Assembly: GCA_028023455.1 (NCBI GenBank)
Contig: JAQFVV010006220.1
Coordinates: forward strand, 9,069,916 to 9,133,915
Direction: 5' to 3'
Length of the DNA stretch: 64,000 bases
Source of the DNA: Epiperipatus broadwayi
Taxonomy: Eukaryota; Onychophora; Udeonychophora; Euonychophora; Peripatidae
Within the stretch, counting starts at the first letter, position 1, and every line of letters starts with the position of its first letter. The translations under genes were made by a program, and so were the position numbers. The notes below the pieces were generated by a model. It had not been told where the DNA came from. It saw only the letters and a program-made list of their open reading frames with translations, and did not search any database. Of the stretch, positions 10,813 to 22,869 are shown one piece after another.

Positions 10813-12560
10813 TAATAAAAATTATGATCATTTGTTACTTCATTTTTTGCTAAGATGGCATTAGGACAGTATCTTTAGAAATTAATCATCTATTTATTAT
10901 CAACAAATTTAATTTTCATACTATTGTAGTATGGGACAGAATAATTTTTGTTGAGCGTGCGATTTAAAAATAATACAATTTCCTGCCATCATTAAAATCT
11001 GAGTTCAGCCCAAGTAAACTTAAAAAATTTTGGTTATTCTTTTTTTTTTTCAGGTAGCTAGTCCATAGCTGTTTAGTATTGGGCAGTAAATGGATATCTA
11101 AACATTATTGAAAATATTTAAAGTCTGTTTTAACTTATGATTTTTGAAGTATTTAATGCTACTAAACATCTCATATTGAGATTTAAAAGATTAAGAAGTT
11201 AGAATAACCGGTTTTTCAAGAAATTTATTATTTATAACTGTCCTTAGTTCTACTTTCAAACATTGTATCTCTATATATTATTTTCAGTTATAGTATTCAT
11301 GCTAAAGTGAGATAAATTCTGGCCTGGACATCACATTATCATTTTAAATCTATATATAAGTCAGTGATTTACTATAATCAAACTTCTCTATTAAATTTCA
11401 AAATGTTTTTTTCTCCTCCAAAAAAAAAAATTAGCTATTCATATTTGAAATATAACTCAAATTCTAAGATCTCGCCTGTTTTAAATTACAATACAATTTA
11501 GCTGAAGCTAATATAAATGGTTACAATATGATCAAATTGCTTTTATAATTTATGCAAAGTTCAAACTAAATCAAAATGCATCATTATAAGAAATAATAAA
11601 ATGATTGCCATATTTTCTTTCTAAGCATAAAAGAAATAAGAATGAAAAAGATGGAATAAAAATTATGAAAATGATAGTTAAAGATTTTAGGTTAATTTTG
11701 TTGAAGAACAGTAGAAATATGTGAATGGCATATAAATTGACATATAATAAAATACATAATATAATTTATGTATCCCTTTAATAATATTACTATTATAAAA
11801 TTTTGCACTGCATGGTTTTACATTCTGGAGCTAGAAAATCATGGATTACAGATTCCTCTATCATTTCCTATATCAAACTTATTTTGAACTCATGAATAAT
11901 CAATCAATCGATTCCTTTATTAAAAAAATTTAAACGAAAATATTTATCTTTTCTAGAATAAAAATCCAACAAAATAAAGATCTTTCAATAATCTTATAGA
12001 GGAAAAGAAATGCATGTCTCATATTACAAATTCATTATCAGAATTGATTAGAAGCACAACTTGTAGTGTATTTATGATTAACTAAATAATAATAACAATA
12101 ATTCATTCATTATTTACTATGCATTTATAAATATAAATAACTTCCATAAAAATAAGGACCAAAAAAAAGTTAAAATCATATTTTTGAATTAATATAAAAA
12201 CCAATCTGCAAATTACAAATCCATCTATCTATATCACAAGCTATTCATAGAGTCCAGCCTTTTAACAACTTCCACAACAAATTTCTTTTCATATATGTCT
12301 ACATCTTGACTAATTATAGCTCTCTACTATAACTATTTTTGGCCATATCTTCTATTCTGTTTTATTAAAAATATTTTACAAACACGTGTTGCCCTTGTAA
12401 TGATTACAATTTTGTCTGCTATGTAAGGGGTATAGAGCATACTTTCTATTATATAATTAAAATTATCCCAAATCCAAAACTCAACCAGACTAGCTAAGAA
12501 AGTAAAATCAAAAACACAACCAATGGTTTCATTGCTACAAGCAGACTTCTCAAGTGTAAA
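10813..12560. other. AT-rich spacer, nothing recognised
   Basis: No repeat, RNA gene or conserved protein motif seen on either strand. Confidence 0.4.
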
Positions 12561-12830
12561 GGACTATAAAACAGCACCATATTTATATTAAATATTACCC
12601 ACAATTCCATTTACTTCACATCCATTTTTAATATTAAAAGAACTTTTAAATAAGTTAATTGCTTCAGAATGAAAAATTTTCAATAATAAAAATTCTTTAA
12701 TTCTTCTTTTTATTTTATTTCTCTCAAAGAAGACAACCTTAGTTTCATCAAAATTAATAGAGTAGCCTGTATCTTTTTCATGGATGTACAAAGCAGAACT
12801 AAGATATGAATAATTAGCTTCTTAATACAA
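12560..12830 (-). pseudogene. Possible PLE GIY-YIG endonuclease-region fragment
   Basis: An open minus-strand stretch (12588-12791, 67 codons) reads HEKDTGYSINFDETKVVFFE, then KIKRRIKEFLL. This recalls the end of Penelope-like proteins, where an H..DTGHSI-type block is followed by a conserved E.....R..KE segment after the GIY-YIG domain. The GIY-YIG motif itself is not visible in the upstream 100 bases. It differs from the PLE at 39-42 kb, so it would be a second lineage. It could also be chance similarity in a short frame. Confidence 0.4.
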
Positions 12831-14401
12831 CACCATATATTTGTCTGCTAATTATGAGTATTATAAGTGTAAAAGATGGGTCATTAGCTTGACTAAACTT
12901 TATAGCTCGTACTTAAATTACTCTGAAATTGTATGAAATCACATTGAAAGACTTTAATCCAATATCACTTGCCAATAATATTATATCATAGTGATGGGAA
13001 CCATTTTTTAATGTTCCTATAATCTTATCTGATAATTCTATACCAGCTTTTTTAATTTAGTAATCCTTATAGATAAAAATAGTATGTTTGTACGTCTACA
13101 CCTTTTGCATTGCCTCCTTTTTGCTAGTACTTTAAGATGTTCTATAAACTTGATCTGTGTGTAGAGTAATATTGATGTGTTCTCTAAACACTATTGATTA
13201 GCTATATTTCTGGTAAAATTTTAATTTGGTTTTATTCTTTTCATTTTGATAGTTATTTAACTATATGGTTTATTAAATATTGTTGCAGTAATTTTTTATT
13301 TAATGAAGTAAAACAAAAGAGAAAAATAATTAAGAATCACAGATAATGTTATATTGATTATAAATATTTTTGAAACTCCCTGCTTATACAGTATTTTCAA
13401 GCATACTAAAATAAAATTATCATTATTACCATCATTATTATTACTATTTTATATACCTATCCATATTTTTATTTTTATTTCATAAACACTAACTTCGATT
13501 TAAAATCAAATCTTAAAATCAAATATTTTAAAAATAATCAAAAGATAACTTATTAAGATCATGCATTCTGGAAAACCTCACAGCAGTTATAAGTTATCTC
13601 CTGGTTGTTAGTCAAGAAGTTAAGCATAGAAAACATTAATATATATATTAAAAATTACAGTATGGCCATTGTATTGATAAAATGATAAGTTGCTTGGGAA
13701 GATTGTATCATATTCAAATACCACCAATGATAGGTTGAGTTCATTCCAGTAATCTTTATTATATGAGTTGATCATTCTATTACTGTGATAAACTATATAG
13801 GAGATTAATTTAGCCAATAAATATGCTTGCAGTCATGTATGCTAATTTACTGCTCAAACATTGAGGACAGTTTGCCCATGTGATTTTATGAAAAATAACA
13901 TTATTATATGCATATGTAATTATAAGATATAAACTGCTAATATTTAACAAAATAAATCTTGTATACTATAAACTTTTAAAATAAAATAATTAATTAAAGT
14001 AAATAAGTAATCATATATAAACAATATATTAAATAACATTCAATTTGTACTAAAGTTTTATTTAAAATACTGTAGTCACCAACACTTACTTTTCTGTTTT
14101 TACAATTTACAACCTTACATGAACAAATCAAAGTAGCAACTTTCACACTGTGGTAAAATTTTTAAATATTGCCATATTTCTTGTTTTTATATTGTAGAAT
14201 AAATCCTTTTAATTCTAAATTTAAAAAAATTCTTTGATAGTAAAGTCATCGTTTAAAGCTATATAATAGCAAATCTACGCTAAAGAGTCAATTTTGAATG
14301 TTGAAACTTCCTGGGGTTTTAACATCCTTTGAAGCTAGCTATGATGTCATTATTTTTTATCATCAAAATATTTTTGTAAAATCTATGTCATCGTATTATA
14401 A
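12831..14401. other. AT-rich spacer, nothing recognised
   Basis: Only scattered short open frames without recognisable domains. Confidence 0.4.
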
Positions 14402-14609
14402 AAATTATTGTTAACAGAAGTTTGTATACATGAAATATATATATACATGAGGTTATTGTTTTACAATATCATTCTCATTAGACATTACAACAATTTTTAT
14501 GGATTAAATTATTGTTAACAGAAGTTTGTATACATGAAATATATATATACATGAGGTTATTGTTTTACAATATCATTCTCATTAGACATTACAACAATTT
14601 TTATGGATT
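14402..14609. repeat. Perfect tandem duplication, 104 bp
   Basis: Bases 14402-14505 and 14506-14609 appear identical at every position. The unit includes an inner palindromic stretch, CATGAAATATATATATACATG. Identity over 104 bp in otherwise decayed DNA means the duplication is recent, or that an assembly artefact made it. Confidence 0.93.
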
Positions 14610-14984
14610 AGGTAATTTTTAAATTCATTCAGAATCTGATATCCCAACAATTCATAAGAGTAAATTATACAAGCTATTAAAAATTGATTTGATAAAAAAG
14701 CTTTTAAAATAATTGAAATTAAAAAAAAAATACTGTAGCCTATTACAAACTATGTATTTGTGTCAGTTTTCTACTGTTTATGTATATTTTAAAAAAAGAG
14801 ATATTGATATCATATCAATTATTAATTTTTATTCTTATTTCATATATTTGATTAATTATACATAAACCATTGGAAGCCTGAACCTTGAACAGAAGAAAAT
14901 AACTCACTTGAAGGCATTTAAAATATTATTATATGATGAAATAGAGAAAATGAATATGTAGAAGATCAAATGCACCCATTCCGT

Positions 14985-15205
14985 GAATATAAAATGAATA
15001 TTGTGGTGGTTAACAAAAGGAAAAGATTGTCTTAACTGGAATACAGTTTGTGTCATAATAGTCTTTTAAGGGATGTTTTTGATGGAAAAGCACAGAGTAA
15101 GAGAGCAAGAGGAAGACTCAAACATTAGTTATATCATGCAAGTATGAATAGATTCATGCAATGAAATAGTATATCCAGAATTATCAAGAAAATTAAATTA
15201 CTAAT
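14985..15205 (+). pseudogene. Possible LINE 3'-end fragment
   Basis: On the plus strand the words VVNKRKRL, LLRDVFDGKAQSKRARGRLKH and a short tail resemble the C-terminal end of insect-type LINE proteins, where a G(K)..(G)KR.RGR block is common. Stops interrupt the frame. No poly(A) tail or target duplication was found. Confidence 0.33.
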
Positions 15206-16790
15206 GATGATGATGAATGAATAAAACATTAATTTAAATTTGTACTTATAGAGAGATATAGCAAATTGCTTTTCTTCAAATAAAAAATGTTCATTCCTTA
15301 AATTTCGATGCATCTTAAAGCAATGGGATCAATGGGAATCACTGTCAAAATTTTTGAAGTGAAGATTATGACTATCTGAGAGATAAATTCATTAGCAATA
15401 TATTTTAAAATGAAAAAAAAAACCACTATATATTTGTGCAAATTTTTTATAAATTATTTTTAATCTAAAAATTATTAAATAAAAAAATATAAAAGTATAA
15501 AGAATAAAAAATTTCTTTTTAAATAATAGAAATACGAACAGCTGTCGAATATTAATTAATCAGAATTTTCAATAGCTGTTGTGCAAAATAATTACAATGC
15601 TCAAAATATGTTTTTCACAGCTATATCAACACTGACTTTGTAGTTTGCAGCGTTTTTCAGATACAATTTATGATTGAATATCACATACCCATATGAATTT
15701 TATAAGTTATAATAAATCTGATCGCTTAAATGTTATAACTTAATATTAATCATGTACAAATCATATGCAGCATTTGATATATATAATTTTTTTTTTTTAA
15801 AAAAAATTGTATCTCTCTAATTAACTGCAACTTCAGAAGAGTTAAATTTCTTTACTAGTCAATTATTAACATAAAAGTTTTTTCTAATTATGTGATCTGG
15901 TAATTTCTTTCTATAAGCAATATTGTAAAATTCTATTTATCCAAACAAGTAAATATATGAGAAAGTCATGTGATATTGTTTTTTGGAATTAATAGAAAAA
16001 TATGATAATAAAAGTTATGCACTCACTGGCTTGAACTTTTAAGTGATGTTCAAACATCAAAATTATAAACAGAATACATAAATTTCATTAAATTAATGAA
16101 AGTTTTAATTCTTTTATTTTCTTTAGCTGGAAATCTTTAACTCTTGAATCTCTTGCATTTATTATTGTTATTGTACTGATATTATTACAATTTGTATTGT
16201 GATAAAACTTTCTATGCTATGTTGCTTAAATAATTTTACTCTGAATGTATTATTTAATAAACAATGTATTGTGATCTTGTGATGATCCCATAGTGCATTG
16301 CATTTCAAAGATCATTTTGAAATTACATTTATTATTTCAAATTTTGTTAGATGATATAGTTTTCATAATTATATGGAATGTAAATAAGGTTATTTAGTTT
16401 AATTTTGTAAGCATTTAAAAAAATACCCAGCTTTATATAAGACTGTTTAATGATGGCTAAAAGATTCATTTAATAAAAATTGCAAGAATGCTCATTTCAC
16501 AGACTCTATAATAAATCATATTATTTTTTAAAATTTATCTGATATTTGAGTGTTTGCATTTATTGTTATGAAATCATTGAAAATAATAATAACTTTGACA
16601 CATGCCGAAAATGTTTATATCTAAATATATGTAAAGAGATTTTGTTGTAAGTTGATATAATTCTGTTTCATACATCTTGATGGATGAAAAAGAAAAACTA
16701 TAGATACATTTTAAGTGCAATTATCTTGTTCATCACAAATCTCTGCAAGAATTGCAATGATTACCGTGTAAGTTAAATCCTAGAAAATTA
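15206..16790. other. AT-rich spacer, nothing recognised
   Basis: No feature that I can support; only homopolymer and TA-rich runs. Confidence 0.4.
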
Positions 16791-16796
16791 TATTGC

Positions 16797-16982
16797 TTAT
16801 AACACTTCTTTCATATACACTTTAATGCAACAAATTTTCTTAAAAACTTCTTTATTAAGAAGAGAAGAAGATAGAGCTCTAATGAAGACTGCTGGACAGT
16901 CGAAACTGTAAGGAAAATAAAGAAATTTTTAAAAAATTTGTTGCATTAAAGTGTATATAAAAGAAGTGTTATAAGCAATATA
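16797..16982. repeat. Inverted repeat around a hammerhead-like core (PLE type)
   Basis: GCTTATAACACTTCTTTCAT, then TACACTTTAATGCAACAAAT, on the left is the inverse of ATTTGTTGCATTAAAGTGTA followed by ATAAGC on the right, giving arms of about 55 bp. The loop contains CTAATGA (16879-16885), stem GACUG-CUGGA-CAGUC (16887-16901) and GAAAC (16902-16906). That is the hammerhead layout often found in Penelope-like elements, with one core base changed (G5 to A), so it is probably inactive. No coding part remains. Confidence 0.65.
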
Positions 16983-17379
16983 TATATGATTATATGAAGA
17001 TATGCAAAGAAAGTGAAAGAGAAGAATAAGAGAATATCCTAGAAAATTAATTTCAAACCGAAAATTAAGCAGTATTAAAATCTACCACAATGCATACTAC
17101 TTTAGCCGTTAATTATTTTTACATATTTGTCTAATTCTCAAATCTTGGATGGCAAAATAACAATTACTTAAAGAATTTTACAAATCTTTTTATTTTTATA
17201 ATTTTTTATTATCCTGTATAAACACTTCTACAATGTTTATAGTAGGGTTGTTTCCCATACAAAATAAAGTAGGCAATTTTATGCTTGAGAAGTTGATCAA
17301 AGCACAAAGATGATAGATTTTTTATGAAAATATTAAATGACTAAGAGTTTTATATATTATATTATTGGAATTAGGTAAT

Positions 17380-19640
17380 GTTGTAATGGTCAGAAAACAT
17401 ATGAATCGTTAACATAGTGTAGAATTCGACCACCACACAGAACTGCAGCACCATCTAGGTAGCGAAGCCACCCATAGTACTAAGTTTGAACATAGTTTAT
17501 CGGTTCCACAATACAATCTATGAAACAACACATCTGATGTGACATTAGTAAGCATTTCTTTAAGCACAGTGGTCAGGGTATGCAAGAGATTCATGATTTT
17601 ATTTCGAGTTAGCCAATCAGAACATTAATCTTACACTAATACTAATTAAACACTTATATTTACAAATCGAGGAAACATATTGAATGGGTATCGAATAAAT
17701 AAAATGTAACTGCAGACGTATAGTTTGAAATTATTTATTGAAACATTTTAATAAATTATTTACTAATAATATTTGATATTTAAATTGAGTAACAGAATTT
17801 TCCGATACTTTTATTCAAGAAATACATTTATTTACTTTGTAACATTTATGTGAAATCATTTTATCAATAATACTTTTTATTTAAGATCTCAGTAGCAGTA
17901 TTTCCAATACTGTTCATGTTTATAAAGAGAAATACATTTATTTGATGACGTAATCTAGCTACCTAAAATTCTTGAGCAAGTATTTCCAAGGCATGCCTTT
18001 AGGGATTTATACCTTTGCAATGCAAGAGTCTAAAATAAGATTTATAATAGTAGCAGTAAACATATATTTATTTAATTAAAGACATTTACTAATAACTAAA
18101 GGCTAACATTTATTTGAGAGTGAATTATGAAGACAATGCAGGGACAGAGTGATATATAGAATAATAAAGTTAGTTAAAGAAACACGTAGTACGTTTTAGA
18201 AAGGCGATATGGAATGGAAGTATATTGAAACTGCAAAGCCGTTAATGAGTTTATAAGAATGATGGGCTGGTGTTTGCCATCGGCCCAAAGAGGTAAGGTG
18301 TCACATAAGCATAACCAGGGACAAGCGGTTCATGCCACGATTGCCTGCTGGCTGCATGACTTTCGTCAAGCCCTACAGGAGCATTTATTATGTCCGCCTG
18401 CGTAGGACGACTAAAATTAATTTCAACCCTATTGAATCTGGAATATTCACCGCTTGGAATGGGTCATCGCGTCTCTAAAATGTAACACATGTATAATGTA
18501 TAGACGATTCTGGTAAGATTTAAATATATTTTCTAACTCGGCCCTACATTATCAACATTTAATAAAGAACGTTGGCGACTCTCAAAGAAATGCAATTTTA
18601 TGGAATTATTAATTAAGATTTAATAAATATAAAACATATATAAACTGGGTGATTATTACAACTAATACACCAGCCATTTTTTAAGTAGTAGACCCCTGCA
18701 TTACAATAAATGAAGCATTGAATGCGTGTCGATTTATATGAAAATTAAGTTATTTATGAAGTAAATATTAATGAAAATTTGACACGCATCCACTGTTTCA
18801 AGCAATCATAGATTTAAACTTAGAAAATTATGAGCATGCGATAATTATATAATAAAATGTAGATTTTAGAAATACACACCCAAGAAAGTTAGAGTTAGGC
18901 AGGCTAGACTATTAAAGAACTTACATTAAAAAAAAATTAATAATTAATTTTAGTTTTACAAACGAGAATTTACAGTTTATAAGTTAGATATAGAATGAAT
19001 AAGCTATAGCAGGATATTAGTAGAGTACTCTAGAGAATTTGGACACAGGTACCTGTTTATGAGAAGTTTTCCGATTCTGTGATCAGTAGCAAATTGTTCA
19101 TGATTCTAGCATTAGGAGTTCTTTACAGCATTTAGATAATTCGTGTAATTTAACAGCAGCAGCTTTCAAATTATTTTAGGCAGCAGATCTTCATGGTTGA
19201 ATTTATGAAGGGCAATGGAAGATTTGGCATCTGATAGGCCATCTCCGGATGGAGAATAGTCTGGGCGCTTTACTCGATCATACCATGGCAGGAAAAATTT
19301 ATTTAATATCTTGGAGACTCTCCTGATCGAGAGCAAAGCTAAAGTTAAAGTGCCTGTTTCTAACAAGTCTAAGATGGCCTCTTTTTTTTAGATCTTATCT
19401 TTCACATTTTTGTCATAGTTTATTTTTGGATTCCACTTAATCTGCCCTGAGGATAATCAATGCATTTTTGTTAATTCTAATTATAGAGAAAACTGCCTTT
19501 CTATTGTTTACATTTACATTTTACATTTAAATTTTATAATTACATTTTAGGGAATTTTTCTTTTTAATTAATCTATTATCTCTCACCGACCGATTCTTTT
19601 TAAAATTTCAAAGACAAAAAGGGAACATACGATTATTTTT
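17380..19640. other. Less AT-rich block of unknown nature
   Basis: This 2.2-kb stretch contains far more C and G than its surroundings, with GC-rich words such as GGCTGGTGTTTGCCATCGGC near 18265 and CCGCCTGCGTAGGACGAC near 18393. It also has a CCAAT motif (AGCCAATCAGA) near 17612 and AATAAAGAACGTTGGCGACT near 18562. It has no long open frame; the 61- and 66-codon minus-strand frames at 17409-17594 and 19166-19366 have no domain I recognise. It could be a degraded LTR element, since TGGCGACT recalls a primer-binding site, or a promoter or UTR region of an unseen host transcript. Confidence 0.4.
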
Positions 19641-20059
19641 ACTTTTAATTAAATATTACAATCTATTTCTAAATTATTATTACATGAAATTTAAACAAAG
19701 CAATAACTAACGAATTTTACAATTCAAAATAAATGATTAAAATTATATATTTTTATATAACTAAAAGAAGAAATCTAAATTATATTATTTATCTTTATTT
19801 ATTGCCTTAAATTTGAGATCGAAATGTGTGCGTGTTTATGTTGAATTCTACATATATCTATACATTTTTAATATTGCTACACACACAATTCAATACCAAA
19901 AAGTTTAAATTTGGGTAGGATAGACCGGTGAGTGAGAGATGATAGAAAAAGGTGAAACTTAAGATTCGAATACCAATCTTACTGTTTCAATGTGGAAAAC
20001 TAAATTTTTTATTCAGCTATTCTGAATTTGTTGATTGAATGTGTTGACACATGTTTGAA

Positions 20060-20340
20060 CATTGACAGTAAGTTTTTGGTGAACATGTTAATAAGATTGT
20101 ATTTTTATATAGGACTACTTCTATCATCTAATATGCATATTGAATGTCTTTAGAAAAATTAACATTATTTAAATATTCCAAATACATTCAACTGGTAGTA
20201 ATAGCACATCAAACAGATTAATATATGCTCAATGTTTCGAGAGGTATTATTCTCCCTCTTCTTCAGATGTTACTGGTCCGACCAGTGATAGTACTAGAAT
20301 GGAATTCGAACCTGAACCCTTAGATTCTTGAGTATTAAAT
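20060..20340 (-). mobile_element. PLE tail, left copy of an inverted pair
   Basis: On the minus strand this reads: a B-box-like CAGGTTCGAATTCC near 20300, CACTGGTC, a hammerhead core (20226-20275), GTGCTATTACTACCAGTTG, then AAATAATGTTAATTTTT and a region ending in the two words ATTCAATATGC and GATGATAGAAGTAGTCC. The same order occurs in the 3' flanks of the PLE pair at 39-42 kb, so this is a PLE tail without coding sequence. Confidence 0.7.
20226..20275 (-). ncRNA. Hammerhead-like ribozyme of PLE tail
   Basis: On the minus strand: CUGAAGA, stem AGAGG with loop GAGAAUAAUA and CCUCU, C, GAAAC. The CUGANGA and GAAAC blocks are complete and stem II has five pairs with one unpaired C. AACA upstream can pair with UGUU after a downstream AAUC, giving a short helix I, but stem III is unclear. 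The inverted partner at 20430-20460 has lost GAAAC (AAAAT). Confidence 0.5.
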
Positions 20341-20344
20341 TTTA

Positions 20345-20645
20345 AGATAATGCAATTCAATACTTAAAAATCTAACAATCCAGGTTTGAATCCCATGCTA
20401 GTATTGTCACTGGTCAGGCTAGCAACAACTGAAGAAAAGTGGAGAATAATATCTCTCAAAATGTGCATATACTAATCTGTTTGATGTGCTATTACTAACA
20501 GTTGAATATATTTGGAATATTTAAATAAAGTTACATTTTTTAAAGACATTCAATACTCATATTAGTTAGTGGAAATAATCCAATATAAAAATACAATTAA
20601 AACACTATCATCACAAACCTTCAGGAAAACACATGTTACTATGAT
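20345..20645 (+). mobile_element. PLE tail, right copy of the inverted pair
   Basis: It mirrors 20060-20340: CCAGGTTTGAATCCCATGCT (B-box-like) near 20380, CTGAAGAAAAGTGGAGAATA near 20431, GTGCTATTACTAACAGTTGA near 20486, then TTTAAATAAAGTTACATTTT and CATCACAAACCTTCAGGAAA. The last two words recur at the right end of the PLE pair near 41725 and 41815. The two tails point away from each other and are joined head to head at about 20342. Confidence 0.7.
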
Positions 20646-20771
20646 ATTTAGATGAACAGTAACAAAGCAAAACTCTCCATACAGTAGTGCCACCCTGTGC
20701 CAACCAGAGTAATCAATGAATTCCAGAAGGCTTGTGCATAAAATCCCTATCTAATGCCTACTCATTCAACA

Positions 20772-20814
20772 TCCCCAGACTAGTTTCTGGCTTGTGGCCA
20801 TCGTCAGTGAGAAG
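20772..20814 (-). ncRNA. Hammerhead ribozyme, family A, intact core
   Basis: On the minus strand: CUUCUCA, CUGACGA, UGGC-CACAA-GCCA, GAAA, CUAG, UC, UGGGGA. Position 7 of the core is variable by definition, so CUGACGA is acceptable. All invariant bases are kept. Confidence 0.82.
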
Positions 20815-21319
20815 CTTTGGATCTTAGAGCACTGTAACTAGATCTTAGGATCCAATGCAACCCTCCAACACCCACCTTTTATTTCTACTTAACTTCAAAA
20901 CTGTGAGAATGAAATTGAAAACAAAATATTTTCAATCTAAGCTCAATAGATTATATAGTCATATGGGTCTGAACTCAGATCAGCACCCATACATTTTGGT
21001 GTCTTTTTTGCTTTGTTTATAAACAATTATGTGCTAGTATAAGAGATAGTGATCATGTGATGTTTAACGGTTTAACACCAATCCTGCCTAATAGGATAGT
21101 GGTGGCTATGGTTGTTAAAGAGCCAAAGACACCAAAATGTATGGGTGCTGAACTGAGTTCAGACCCATATGACTATATAAGCTATTGAGCTTAGATTGAA
21201 AATATTTTTGTGTTTTCAATTTCATTCCCATAGTTTTGTAGTTAAGTAGAGATAAAAGGTGGGTGCTGGAGGGTTGCATTGGATCCTAAGATCTAGGTGC
21301 AGTGCTCTCAGATCCAAAG

Positions 21320-21362
21320 CTCCTCACTGACGATGGCCACAAACCAGAAACTAATCTGGGGA
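21320..21362 (+). ncRNA. Near-intact hammerhead, family A
   Basis: CUCCUCA, CUGACGA (21327-21333), UGGC-loop-ACCA, GAAA, CUAA, UC, UGGGGA. One stem II pair is lost (C opposite A) and stem III has changed from CUAG to CUAA, which leaves AUC as the cleavage triplet. Activity is possible but weaker than in the copy at 6921. Confidence 0.65.
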
Positions 21363-21547
21363 TGTTGGATGAGTAGGCATTAGATAAGTATTTTATGCAC
21401 AAGCCTTCTGGCATTCATTGATTACTCTGGTTGGCACAGGGTGGCACTACTGTATGGAGAGTTTTGCTTTGTTTATAAACAATTATGTGCTAGTATAAGA
21501 GATAGTGATCATGTGATGCTTAATAGATGAACAGTAATAAGTATATA

Positions 21548-22450
21548 TATATTATACAAATTTGTCCCATTTAATGAATGTACGATAGTCACATTATTAG
21601 AAATACACTCATATTATTAAATAGGCAATGAATTTAATAATCAATAATAATAATTTAATTTTTAATATTGAACAAATTTATAATATTAACAGCAGTAACA
21701 ACAAAAAAGATTCAAAAGTTTCTGAATTTTTTTATGCCTGATTTACACGGAATATATTTATCTGATTATATACTTCTGTGTGAGTATAATAAAATTATAA
21801 TGACGTAGAAGTTTGAAAATAATGGCATCAATGATATTCAAGTTAGAAACATGCCTACCCTCTTATTTAGAAATTTATGTTGTGTTCATGATGACACATA
21901 AATATAATACGTTTTCTAAACTAAATACATATATATATGTTTACAATGAATATAATATTAACTAGTATGGAAATAATTTTATCAGGAAACAAATGTGCAT
22001 AAAGTTATTAATAATTAAAAGCATTTTGTTCGAATAGACTTTGTGTCCGTTAAATTTTTCTTTGAATAGTCATTATTTATTCAAACTACTTGTTAGTAGT
22101 ATTTTATATGAATCAGCACAAAGCAAATAAAAAGCATTTTAATTTAATTTGTGATTTTAAAATTTATAAAATTATTTTTCCATCACAGCACGTACACACA
22201 TATAATACATTATTGATCAGTTTTATTGTTAAAATAAATATTATTCATAATTTGTTTATTGACATATAAAAAGCTTAGAAAATAATGAACGATATTGATG
22301 AAAATATGAATGATCATTAAAATAAAAATTAAGACTATTATAAACAAATCATAAGAAAAAAGAAAACACAATTGAAAAGGGGAACATAAATATTCAATCT
22401 TTAGCATTTTTATTTTACTTGTATAGACACTTTACCAACAAAATGATAGG
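21548..22450. other. AT-rich spacer, nothing recognised
   Basis: No feature supported; short TA runs only. Confidence 0.4.
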
Positions 22451-22454
22451 TCTT

Positions 22455-22525
22455 GTGGTGGACTAGTAGGGCATTTATTTGACATTATCATCCAAATTCT
22501 ATGTTCAAATCACAATTAATTTGAC
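22455..22525 (+). repeat. tRNA-like SINE head (weak)
   Basis: GTGGTGGACTAGTAGGGCAT followed after about 30 bases by ATGTTCAAATCACAATT has the spacing of Pol III A and B boxes in tRNA-derived SINEs. The B-box core GTTCAAATC is good and the A box is poor. No defined 3' end was found. Confidence 0.35.
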
Positions 22526-22724
22526 AGTTAATTATCTAATATATATCAGTAAATGAGTATTCAACTATTCATAAATAATAAGTAAAACAAAATGAAAAAT
22601 GTTCATAAATTCATTATCTATTAACTGTAAAGTTTGACAAACAGTGTGATCTCCACATTTCCTCCATGAAAGACTGATTTTACTCTTGCATTAACCAATA
22701 CTTCTACACCTTTGTCACAATGCA

Positions 22725-22860
22725 AATACAATATTTAATAAATACAAACTTTCAAAAATAGTTGACAGTTTTGACAACAATTTTCTTCAGAATTCTTTCC
22801 ACTGAAGAAAATGGTTGGGCAATCAAAACTATTAGCTATTTTTGAAAGTTTGTAATACAT
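22725..22860. repeat. Inverted repeat with decayed hammerhead-like cores (PLE type)
   Basis: ACAAACTTTCAAAAATAG near 22744 is the inverse of CTATTTTTGAAAGTTTGT near 22836. The inner parts also pair: CTGAAGAAAATGGTTG at 22802 on the plus strand and CTGAAGAAAATTGTTG read on the minus strand. Both have the CUGANGA block, and AAAAC or AAAAC-like sequence where GAAAC is expected. The layout matches the hairpin at 16.8 kb, in a more decayed state. Confidence 0.5.
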
Positions 22861-22869
22861 TATGTTAAG

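Larger units (their letters stand above)
20649..21547. mobile_element. Palindromic family A insertion with 14-bp direct repeats
   Basis: TAGATGAACAGTAA occurs at 20649-20662 and again at 21534-21547, bracketing an 871-bp insertion. Inside, 20663 to about 21005 is a partial unit in forward orientation and 21006-21533 is a reverse-orientation run of the same unit extending into a second. Each arm has one hammerhead motif. The direct repeats at the borders make a single insertion event of an already inverted dimer the simplest reading. It sits next to the PLE tail pair. Confidence 0.85.
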
